Translations under genes and position numbers: made by a program
Source: Wenzhouxiangella sp.
GTDB taxonomy: Bacteria; Pseudomonadota; Gammaproteobacteria; Xanthomonadales; Wenzhouxiangellaceae
DNA length: 5,437 nucleotides
Assembly: GCA_007135355.1 (NCBI GenBank)
Contig: SLJA01000096.1
Span: 1 to 5,437, forward strand
Direction: 5' to 3'
Shown: piece by piece, positions 1-4,942 of the stretch
Layout: each line of letters opens with the position of its first letter
Position numbering within the stretch: the stretch's first letter is position 1
The notes under the pieces: generated by a model
What the model was told of the DNA's origin: nothing
The model's database searches: none
The model's input: the letters and a program-made list of their open reading frames with translations, nothing else

Positions 1-1
1 C

Positions 2-622
2 TGTGGAGTCGAGCGCGAGCGCATCGATGCGGCCAAGGCCCAGTGCCTGCCGCAGATTCGCGAAATCCTTTCCAGAACCTCGATCGAGGGCCGCATCACC
101 CTGTCCGGCTATGAAGGCTCGGAGCTGCTGGTTGGCCGTCTGCTGGTCGAATGCGGGGCTGATCTGCGTTATGTCGCAACCGCTTGTCCGCGCACGCCTT
201 ACTCGGAACCGGACCGCGAGTGGCTGGAAGCGCGCGGCGTTCGCGTAGCTTACCGGGCCCCGCTGGAAAGCGATCTCGCCGCCATCCATGAATTCAAACC
301 GGATCTGGTCATTGGCACCACGCCGGTGGTGCAAAAGGCCAAGGAGCTGGCCATCCCGGCGCTGTATTTCACCAACCTGATATCAGCCCGCCCGCTGATG
401 GGTGCGGCGGGTGCGGCCTCCCTGGCCCAGGTGGTCAACACGGCCATGGGTAATCGGTCGCGCTTTGACACCATGCGCGAGTTCTTTGACGGCGTGGGTG
501 AAGGCTTTGCCAGCGGCGTGTGGGAAGAGGTGCCCGAAGACCGGCCCGCCTTCAAAAAGCGTCAGCGCATGAAGATGGAAAAGCTGCGCGCTGCAACAAA
601 GAACACGCAGGACATCGACTGA
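2..622 (+). CDS. bchY: Chlorophyllide a oxidoreductase subunit Y, C-terminal part (cut by left edge)
   Basis: This is the last 206 codons of BchY, open from base 2 to the TGA at 620-622. The start and roughly the first 60 percent of the gene lie outside the window. BchY is the NifD-like subunit of chlorophyllide a oxidoreductase (COR). With BchZ it forms the catalytic component that receives electrons from the BchX iron protein and reduces the B ring of chlorophyllide a in the cytoplasm, a step specific to bacteriochlorophyll synthesis. The visible part is a Rossmann-like nitrogenase-component domain: a TLSGYEGSELLVGRLL stretch, then KPDLVIGTTPVVQKAKEL, then YFTNLISARPLMGAAGAAS, and a charged, Lys-rich C-terminus. 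These stretches are typical of BchY rather than BchN or NifD. The cluster-binding cysteines of BchY sit in its N-terminal half and cannot be checked. The stop codon overlaps the bchZ start by one base, which indicates translational coupling and an equimolar partner. Confidence 0.93.
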   Translation, partial: CGVERERIDAAKAQCLPQIREILSRTSIEGRITLSGYEGSELLVGRLLVECGADLRYVATACPRTPYSEPDREWLEARGVRVAYRAPLESDLAAIHEFKPDLVIGTTPVVQKAKELAIPALYFTNLISARPLMGAAGAASLAQVVNTAMGNRSRFDTMREFFDGVGEGFASGVWEEVPEDRPAFKKRQRMKMEKLRAATKNTQDID

Positions 623-2067
623 TGCTGGTGCTGGATCACGACCGCGCTGGCGGCTATTGGGGTGCGGTGTACGTCTTTACCGCGGTCAAGGGGCTGCAGG
701 TGGTCATCGACGGGCCGGTAGGCTGCGAGAACCTGCCGGTGACCTCGGTGCTGCATTACACCGACGGTTTGCCCCCGCACGAGTTGCCCATTGTGGTGAC
801 CGGCTTGTCGGAAGATGAGCTGGGTCAGAAAGGTACCGAAGAAGCGTTAAGGCGCGCGCATGAAACCTTGGATCCCGATCTGCCTTCGGTGGTCGTAACC
901 GGATCGATCGCCGAGATGATCGGCGGCGGCGTGACGCCGGAAGGCACGGGCCTGAAGCGTTTCCTGCCGCGCACCATTGACGAAGACCAGTGGCAGAGCG
1001 CGGACCGCGCCATGTACTGGTTGTGGACCGAGTTCGCCTCCAAGCGCGCCCGACCGAAGAAGCGCGAGGAAGGCGATGCGCCGCGGGTCAACATCATCGG
1101 CCCCAGCTACGGCATGTTCAATATGCCGTCCGATCTGGCTGAGATCCGTCGCCTGGTTGAAGGGCTGGGTGCTGAGGTCAACATGGTGTTCCCGCTGGGC
1201 AGCCACTTGGCCGATATCGATCGTCTGGTCGATGCCGACGTCAATATCTGCATGTATCGGGAGTTCGGACGCCTGTTGTGCGAGGCGCTGGACAAGCCGT
1301 ATCTGCAGGCGCCGATCGGCTTGCACAGCACGACCAACTTCCTGCGCGCTTTGGGTGAGCTGCTGGGTCTGGACCCCGAACCCTTCATCGAGCGCGAAAA
1401 GCACAGCACGATCAAACCGATCTGGGACCTGTGGCGCTCGGTGACTCAGGATTTCTTCGGCACCGCCAGCTTTGCCGTGGTCGCTAATGAAACCTACGCA
1501 CGCGGCATGCGCCATTTCCTGGAAACCGAAATGGGCCTGCCATGCAATTTTTCTTTTTCGCGCAGAGCCGGCGTCAAGCCGGACAACGCCGAAGTTCGGC
1601 GCATGATTGCCGAAAAGCCGCCGCTGGTCATGTTCGGCAGCTACAACGAACGCATGTACCTGGCCGAAACCGCCGGACGCGCGATGTATATCCCGGCTTC
1701 ATTCCCCGGCGCCATCATCCGGCGTCACACCGGCACGCCCTTCATGGGCTACGCCGGTGCCACCTATCTGATTCAGGAAGTCTGCAACGCCCTGTTCGAC
1801 GCGCTGTTCCACATCCTGCCGTTAGGTACTGAGCTGGATCGGGTTGACCCGACACCCGCGCGCGCCGGCGAGCTGGCCTGGGACAGCGATGCCCAGCGCC
1901 GACTCGAGCAGTATGTGGATGAACAACCCGTGCTGGTCAGAATCTCTGCCGCAAAACGACTGCGCGATGTTGCTGAACAGCGGGCCAGACAGGCCGGCTG
2001 CGACCGCGTCTCGATCAAGCATCTGGAAAGCGCTCAGGGAGCGATTCGCGACGGTCAGGCGGCGTGA
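622..2067 (+). CDS. bchZ: Chlorophyllide a oxidoreductase subunit Z
   Basis: Complete 481-residue BchZ, the NifK-like partner of BchY in chlorophyllide a oxidoreductase; the usual length is about 480-490. The ATG at 622 overlaps the bchY stop (TGATG), and an AGGA at 609-612 lies 9 bases upstream. An earlier in-frame start at 520 would lie inside bchY and is not used. The protein opens with HDRAGGYWGAVYVFTAVKGL and then GPVGCENLP, which places a cysteine exactly at residue 35. In the Roseobacter denitrificans enzyme Cys35 of BchZ is described as a ligand of the [4Fe-4S] cluster shared with BchY, so the enzyme looks intact. Further family signatures are VTGSIAEMIGGG, the SYGMFNMPSDLAEIRRL Rossmann stretch and GYAGATYLIQEVCNALFDAL. 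Residues of about 425-470 (VRISAAKRLRDVAEQ and on) resemble the C-terminal domain shared with protochlorophyllide reductase BchB. No terminator is obvious after the gene, so read-through into pucBA is possible. Confidence 0.95.
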   Translation: MLVLDHDRAGGYWGAVYVFTAVKGLQVVIDGPVGCENLPVTSVLHYTDGLPPHELPIVVTGLSEDELGQKGTEEALRRAHETLDPDLPSVVVTGSIAEMIGGGVTPEGTGLKRFLPRTIDEDQWQSADRAMYWLWTEFASKRARPKKREEGDAPRVNIIGPSYGMFNMPSDLAEIRRLVEGLGAEVNMVFPLGSHLADIDRLVDADVNICMYREFGRLLCEALDKPYLQAPIGLHSTTNFLRALGELLGLDPEPFIEREKHSTIKPIWDLWRSVTQDFFGTASFAVVANETYARGMRHFLETEMGLPCNFSFSRRAGVKPDNAEVRRMIAEKPPLVMFGSYNERMYLAETAGRAMYIPASFPGAIIRRHTGTPFMGYAGATYLIQEVCNALFDALFHILPLGTELDRVDPTPARAGELAWDSDAQRRLEQYVDEQPVLVRISAAKRLRDVAEQRARQAGCDRVSIKHLESAQGAIRDGQAA

Positions 2068-2105
2068 GAGAGGCACAAAGCAGCGAGCTTTCACGATAGC
2101 CTATG

Positions 2106-2123
2106 TGTGAGTTGTTCTTGACA
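2106..2123 (+). promoter_or_regulatory. PpsR/CrtJ-type operator motif (TGT-N12-ACA)
   Basis: TGTGA-N8-TGACA reads TGT at 2106-2108, 12 bases, then ACA at 2121-2123. This matches the TGT-N12-ACA consensus of the redox/light repressor PpsR (CrtJ), which controls bch, crt and puc promoters in many purple bacteria. Its last six bases are the -35 box of the predicted puc promoter, so binding would block RNA polymerase. The motif is short, and one chance match in a 150-bp gap is not very rare. The overlap with the -35 box in a photosynthesis locus is what makes it credible. Only one copy is seen in this gap, whereas PpsR often uses paired sites. Confidence 0.5.
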
Positions 2124-2147
2124 TTTTGGCATCGGCTGTTGTACTAT
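2118..2147 (+). promoter_or_regulatory. Sigma70-like promoter for pucBA
   Basis: TTGACA at 2118-2123 is a perfect -35 hexamer. After an 18-base spacer, TACTAT at 2142-2147 is a -10 box matching TATAAT at four of six bases. Transcription would begin near 2153-2155, leaving a leader of about 68 bases before pucB. The promoter lies in the only sizeable gap between bchZ and pucB. It is much closer to consensus than is usual for G+C-rich purple bacteria, in keeping with the high mRNA demand for antenna peptides and with control by a repressor. Confidence 0.6.
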
Positions 2148-2163
2148 CCTATTGCGCCACTCC

Positions 2164-2216
2164 AAGTTGCAACTTTAGGGTTAGAGCTTGGTTTTTCAAC
2201 CACATTCCTTGGAGGG
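2164..2216 (+). promoter_or_regulatory. pucB leader: 12-bp palindrome, hairpins and Shine-Dalgarno
   Basis: The predicted leader contains a perfect 12-bp palindrome, AAGTTGCAACTT (2164-2175), starting about 10 bases after the expected transcription start. A small perfect hairpin follows, TGGTT (2189-2193) with AACCA (2198-2202) around a TTTC loop. The ribosome site GGAGGG (2211-2216) is five bases before the pucB ATG. CCAAG at 2162-2166 can pair with CTTGG at 2187-2191 or with CTTGG at 2208-2212, and the second pairing would cover the first bases of the Shine-Dalgarno sequence. These elements are visible in the sequence; any role as operator, mRNA stabiliser or translational switch is inference. 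Confidence 0.4.
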
Positions 2217-2221
2217 AATAT

Positions 2222-2386
2222 ATGTCACACGATCTTGATGATCCTGATCGGGTATGGCCGACGGGACTGACAATCAAGGAGTCCGAAGAGCTTCATAAGC
2301 ATGTCATCGACGGCGCGCGGGTGTTCTTCGTGATAGCCCTTTTTGCGCATGTACTTGCGTTCATTTGGACGCCCTGGTTGGGCTGA
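2222..2386 (+). CDS. pucB: LH2-type light-harvesting beta polypeptide
   Basis: A 54-residue single-span antenna beta peptide of the inner membrane. The ATG at 2222 is chosen because GGAGGG (2211-2216) sits 5 bases upstream. A longer reading from 2126 would begin inside the promoter and has no ribosome site. From Glu20 the sequence ESEELHKHVIDGARVFF, then FAHVLAF and TPWLG, lines up with the LH2 beta chain of Rhodoblastus (Rps.) acidophilus. His43 matches beta-His30, which ligates B850. His25 and Arg33 match beta-His12 and beta-Arg20, which contact B800. The N-terminal stretch before this (MSHDLDDPDRVWPTG) is acidic and longer than in that species. It does not look like an LH1 beta chain, which usually ends RPW. 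pucA follows after 10 bases, so the two should be made together in 1:1 ratio. Confidence 0.9.
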   Translation: MSHDLDDPDRVWPTGLTIKESEELHKHVIDGARVFFVIALFAHVLAFIWTPWLG

Positions 2387-2396
2387 GGAGTAGAGT

Positions 2397-2540
2397 ATGA
2401 ATCAGGGACGCATTTGGTGTGTCGTTAAGCCAACGGTCGGACTGCCTCTCTTTCTCGGCAGCGTAGCCGCCATCTCACTGCTTGTGCACTTTGCGATTCT
2501 CAACAATACGCAATGGTTTGCCGCCTTCTGGGGGGGCTGA
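2397..2540 (+). CDS. pucA: LH2-type light-harvesting alpha polypeptide
   Basis: A 47-residue single-span antenna alpha peptide. It starts 10 bases after the pucB stop, with GAGGAG (2385-2390) overlapping that stop and ending six bases before the ATG. The N-terminus MNQGRIWCVVKP closely resembles the LH2 alpha chain of Rhodoblastus acidophilus (MNQGKIW), where a modified Met1 ligates the B800 bacteriochlorophyll. The numbering matches that protein without gaps: His31 (LLVHFAIL) is the B850 ligand, and positions 44-45 are Phe-Trp. In B850 forms these two residues are usually Tyr-Trp or Tyr-Tyr and bond to the B850 acetyl groups, while B820 (LH3) forms have Phe-Leu. The chain ends only two glycines after Trp45, shorter than most LH2 alpha chains (about 50-56). 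Cys8 is unusual beside the membrane interface. The N-terminal signature argues against LH1 PufA. Confidence 0.9.
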   Translation: MNQGRIWCVVKPTVGLPLFLGSVAAISLLVHFAILNNTQWFAAFWGG

Positions 2541-2544
2541 CCGA

Positions 2545-2615
2545 CACTTCCGGCCCTTTCGGTCGTCACTGCTCCGGTGAGCATGTCCTCTGGAAGTGAG
2601 CCTTCGGGGCCGGAA
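2545..2615 (+). other. Two mutually exclusive stem-loops after pucA
   Basis: TTCCGGCCC (2548-2556) pairs perfectly with GGGCCGGAA (2607-2615), a nine-base stem enclosing about 50 bases. CACTTCC (2545-2551) pairs perfectly with GGAAGTG (2592-2598), extendable by two more pairs with one G-T. The two stems share bases 2548-2551 and cannot form together. A small GCTC/GAGC hairpin (2571-2582) can sit inside either. The position directly after pucA matches the intercistronic stem-loops of known puf and puc operons, which block 3' decay and keep antenna mRNA in excess over downstream genes. No run of T follows the stems, so a simple Rho-independent terminator is less likely. Confidence 0.55.
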
Positions 2616-2768
2616 ATTTAACGAAAGTTCAAACGCTGATGTAAAGCGCGTTGACAGGCGCCATCCAGCACGTCTGAATTGCTGATACAAGTTAAGCGGA
2701 TGTCTCCGACGAGTGTGATTGCCCTCTGTAGGAGCAGCCATTGAGGTTTTTCTCGCGGGAGGTCAAGA
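2616..2768 (+). other. Spacer before the repeat-protein gene
   Basis: This 153-base stretch has no convincing gene. A TTGACA at 2651-2656 has only poor -10 candidates (TGAATT at 2675-2680, three of six bases), so a separate promoter for the downstream genes is uncertain. The only clear signal is GGGAGG at 2757-2762, six bases before the ATG at 2769. The stretch looks less G+C rich than the flanking bchZ and pucC genes. The long leader suggests that the downstream genes are expressed by limited read-through from pucBA or by a weak promoter here. Confidence 0.4.
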
Positions 2769-3362
2769 ATGTCACTAGTCGGAAGAATATATGCCACGGA
2801 GGAGCGTGCCGAAGCTGCTTTGCAGCGCCTGAAGGATACGGATTTCCCCGCCGAGGATTTGTTCTTGGTGCGTTCGGATGCCTCGCCTGAAGCAATGCCA
2901 GACGGATTGACTAAAGACCAGGCCATCACCTACTCTCGGATGTTGGCTGACGGTGAGTCCACCCTGGTGCTGGTCAACGCGCAATTCGGCTGGGGTGAGC
3001 GAGTCACGCAGATCTTGAACGACTGCGGGCCGGTGTCAACCAAAGATCTGGAGCCGATCAAGCCCCGAAACCCCGCGCCATTCTCATCCTTCCTCGGCCT
3101 GCCTGTTTTGTCGACGCGAGGCAGCAGCATCTGGTCGTTGATATTCCCCGCGTTGACCAGCCCAGGCTTCCATCTGTCCGAAGTATTCGGCGTGAAGCTC
3201 CTGCTGCCAAGAAAGCAGCGCTGGGACAAGAGTTTTGGCGTAGATCTGCTGGCAAAGACCAAAAGACCTTGGGAAAAGAGCTTTGGTATGAATCTGCTCG
3301 CAGAGACCAAAAGACCGTGGCACAAGAGCTTCGGCTTGCCTCTCCTGAAAGAGAACCGCTGA
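2769..3362 (+). CDS. Unnamed protein: YflT/stress-17M-like N-domain with 16-residue tandem repeats
   Basis: A 197-residue protein that I cannot name. The start is supported by GGGAGG at 2757-2762. Residues 1-95 look like a small alpha/beta domain: MSLVGRIYATEERAEAALQ, then FPAEDLFLVRSDA, then ADGESTLVLVNA and a helix ending in ILNDCGPV. This pattern resembles the YflT / general stress protein 17M-like fold; the match is by eye and moderate. A Pro-rich linker (95-104) leads to a tail of six 16-residue registers (about 104-197). The last three are clear, WxKSFGxxLLAxTKRP starting at Trp152, Trp168 and Trp184. The unit at 136-151 is recognisable and the two before it are degenerate. The tail is basic, with Trp, Phe and Leu at fixed spacing. 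No signal peptide is seen, and residues 108-130 are only weakly hydrophobic. Its position between pucA and pucC suggests a role in antenna assembly, membrane association or stress response; that role is inferred from context only. Confidence 0.8.
   Translation: MSLVGRIYATEERAEAALQRLKDTDFPAEDLFLVRSDASPEAMPDGLTKDQAITYSRMLADGESTLVLVNAQFGWGERVTQILNDCGPVSTKDLEPIKPRNPAPFSSFLGLPVLSTRGSSIWSLIFPALTSPGFHLSEVFGVKLLLPRKQRWDKSFGVDLLAKTKRPWEKSFGMNLLAETKRPWHKSFGLPLLKENR
3078..3359 (+). repeat. In-gene tandem repeat, 48-bp units
   Basis: The 3' half of the unnamed gene is built of 48-base units in frame. Units starting at 3222 and 3270 are 39 of 48 bases identical by my count, and the third (3318-3359) is a shorter final copy. 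Earlier units start at 3174 (clear FGVKLL core), 3126 (SLIFPAL in the same register) and 3078 (SSFLGLPVL with one extra residue). Third-position changes between the best copies leave the KSFG and LL cores untouched, which fits selection on the protein rather than a fresh duplication. Confidence 0.75.
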
Positions 3363-3377
3363 AATCCTGACAGGATT
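3363..3377 (+). promoter_or_regulatory. Perfect dyad between the repeat-protein gene and pucC
   Basis: AATCCTG (3363-3369) and CAGGATT (3371-3377) form a perfect inverted repeat around one central base, beginning right after the stop codon of the upstream gene. As RNA it could fold as an AATCC/GGATT stem with a five-base loop. The AGGA inside it (3372-3375) is the only Shine-Dalgarno-like sequence before pucC, but it is 16 bases from the TTG start, which is too far for normal use. It could be a small operator, a weak processing site or chance. Confidence 0.35.
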
Positions 3378-3391
3378 CACGCGGTATCGGT

Positions 3392-4930
3392 TTGGGTGAT
3401 GTGAAGGGGCTTGTCGGGCAAGCAATACGGACTTGGGTTGAGCTAGGTCCTCGGTTTTTACCCTTTGCTGATGTCGCGACCGAGGATCTGTCCCTCGGTC
3501 GTCTCCTTCGTCTGTCCCTGTTTCAGGTTTCGGTCGGGATGGCGCTGGTGCTCCTTGTCGGCACGCTCAACCGCGTGATGATCGTCGAGCTGGGCGTTCC
3601 CGCCTCGCTCGTCGGGATCATGATCGCGCTCCCGCTGGTCTTCGCCCCCTTTCGAGCTCTGATTGGTTTTCGCTCCGATCATCATCGGTCCGAGCTCGGA
3701 TGGCGCAGGGTGCCGTTTATCTGGCGCGGTACGCTGGTCCAATTCGGCGGCTTCGCCATCATGCCTTTCGCTTTGCTCGTACTATCCGGGCAGGGTGAGG
3801 CGGCCTCCGCGCCGGCCTGGGTGGGTCAGGGGGCGGCAGCCATTGCTTTTCTGCTGGTGGGTGCCGGGGTTCATACCGTCCAGACGGCGGGCCTCGCGCT
3901 GGCCACCGATCTTACCCCGCAAGCCTCCCACCCCAAGGTGGTCGGCCTGATGTATGTGATGTTGCTGCTGGGCATGATCGCGAGCGCGCTGATCTTTGGC
4001 GCCGCTCTCGTGGATTTCTCGCCTGGGCGACTCGTGCAGGTACTCCAGGCCGCGGCTGTCGCCACCTTGATTCTGAACACCGTGGCCATGTGGAAGCAGG
4101 AAGTTCGTCGCCCCCCGCGCGGCGCTCAACCTCCAGCGCTTGATCCCTCTTTCATTGATTCCTGGAAGGCCTTTTGCCGGGGTGATCGGGCAGTGCATTA
4201 CCTGGTGATCATTGGAGTGGGTACGCTTGCCTTTGGTATGGCCGATGTCCTCCTGGAGCCGTTCGGTGGACATGTCCTAGGGATGGGGGTCGCCGAGACG
4301 ACACGCCTGACCGCGCTGTTCGCGCTCGGTGGGCTCACGGGCTTTGGTGTTGCCTCGTATGTTCTTGGAGCCGAGGGTTCAGATCCAAACCGGATCACTG
4401 TCGCGGGTGGCTTGGTCGGGGTGCCGGCTTTCGCGCTGGTCATGGTCGCCGGGCCCATGGATCTGATAGGCCCCTTCCTCGTCGGCAACTATCTCATCGG
4501 CTTGGGTGCGGCTCTTTTTGCCCACGGCACGCTCACTGCCACCATGAATCGCGCCCCGAAGGACCAGGTTGGATTGGCGCTCGGTGCTTGGGGTTCGGTG
4601 CAGGCCACGGCCGCCGGGGTCGCTATTGCCCTCAGCGGGGCCTTCCGCGATTTGATCAAGGCGTTGGTGGGGCCGAGCGGGGGAATTTGGGGGTTCGATG
4701 CGATCGCCAGTAGCTACATGCTCGTTTTCGGCATCGAGATTGTCCTCCTCTTGCTCATGATCGCGATTGCCCTTCCGCTCTTGCGCCGGGGTCAATCCGG
4801 CCGAGTAGATGCCGCTGCTGCCGCTGCTACAGATTCCTCGGACGCCGATGCGGCACAATCGGGCGCGGCATCCGTGTCCACACGCTCCAGTTCCTCGCGC
4901 GCATCCTTTGATGCCGGGCCCTCCTCCTGA
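3392..4930 (+). CDS. pucC: PucC/LhaA-family light-harvesting assembly protein (MFS-type)
   Basis: A 512-residue membrane protein of the bacteriochlorophyll-delivery branch of the major facilitator fold (PucC, LhaA, Orf428). These proteins help insert pigment into LH1 or LH2 and assemble the complex. Signatures: GPRFLPFADVATEDLSLGRL (19-38), SLFQVSVGMALVLLVGTLNR (42-61), the RALIGFRSDHHRSELGWRR loop (88-106), GVHTVQTAGLALATDL (159-174) and WGSVQATAAG (400-409). I count about 12 hydrophobic spans between residues 41 and 463. The start is probably TTG at 3392; GTG at 3401 is the alternative. Neither has a good ribosome site, so coupling to the gene 29 bases upstream is likely. After the last span the chain has an odd tail of about 47 residues (466-512) rich in Ala, Ser and Asp, coded partly by GCTGCTGCCGCTGCT runs near 4810. 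PucC is chosen over LhaA because it follows pucBA; sequence alone does not separate them. Confidence 0.85.
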   Translation: MGDVKGLVGQAIRTWVELGPRFLPFADVATEDLSLGRLLRLSLFQVSVGMALVLLVGTLNRVMIVELGVPASLVGIMIALPLVFAPFRALIGFRSDHHRSELGWRRVPFIWRGTLVQFGGFAIMPFALLVLSGQGEAASAPAWVGQGAAAIAFLLVGAGVHTVQTAGLALATDLTPQASHPKVVGLMYVMLLLGMIASALIFGAALVDFSPGRLVQVLQAAAVATLILNTVAMWKQEVRRPPRGAQPPALDPSFIDSWKAFCRGDRAVHYLVIIGVGTLAFGMADVLLEPFGGHVLGMGVAETTRLTALFALGGLTGFGVASYVLGAEGSDPNRITVAGGLVGVPAFALVMVAGPMDLIGPFLVGNYLIGLGAALFAHGTLTATMNRAPKDQVGLALGAWGSVQATAAGVAIALSGAFRDLIKALVGPSGGIWGFDAIASSYMLVFGIEIVLLLLMIAIALPLLRRGQSGRVDAAAAAATDSSDADAAQSGAASVSTRSSSSRASFDAGPSS

Positions 4931-4942
4931 CCGGGTGTTGCC

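Noticed and set aside
520..621. Upstream extension of bchZ by 34 codons
   Set aside because: It lies entirely inside bchY in another frame; the ATG at 622 has a ribosome site and places Cys35 exactly where the family has it.
847..1515. Long open frame on the minus strand inside bchZ (222 codons)
   Set aside because: Shadow of a well-supported gene in G+C-rich DNA; the protein has no recognisable family features.
2077..2091. AAAGC/GCTTT hairpin after bchZ as a terminator
   Set aside because: Only five pairs, A+T-rich stem, no T run; read-through is expected.
2126..2221. Longer pucB start at 2126
   Set aside because: It would begin between the -35 and -10 boxes, has no Shine-Dalgarno sequence, and its added residues do not resemble any antenna peptide.
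2222..2540. Reading this pair as LH1 pufBA
   Set aside because: The alpha start MNQG, the Phe44-Trp45 positions, beta ELHKHVIDGARV and the ending TPWLG match LH2 chains; no pufL or pufM follows.
2651..2680. Second promoter from TTGACA at 2651
   Set aside because: The best -10 candidates match three of six bases; not strong enough to list as a promoter.
2700..2744. Short 14-codon reading frame between pucA and the repeat-protein gene
   Set aside because: Weak upstream ribosome signal, no recognisable content, such frames are common by chance.
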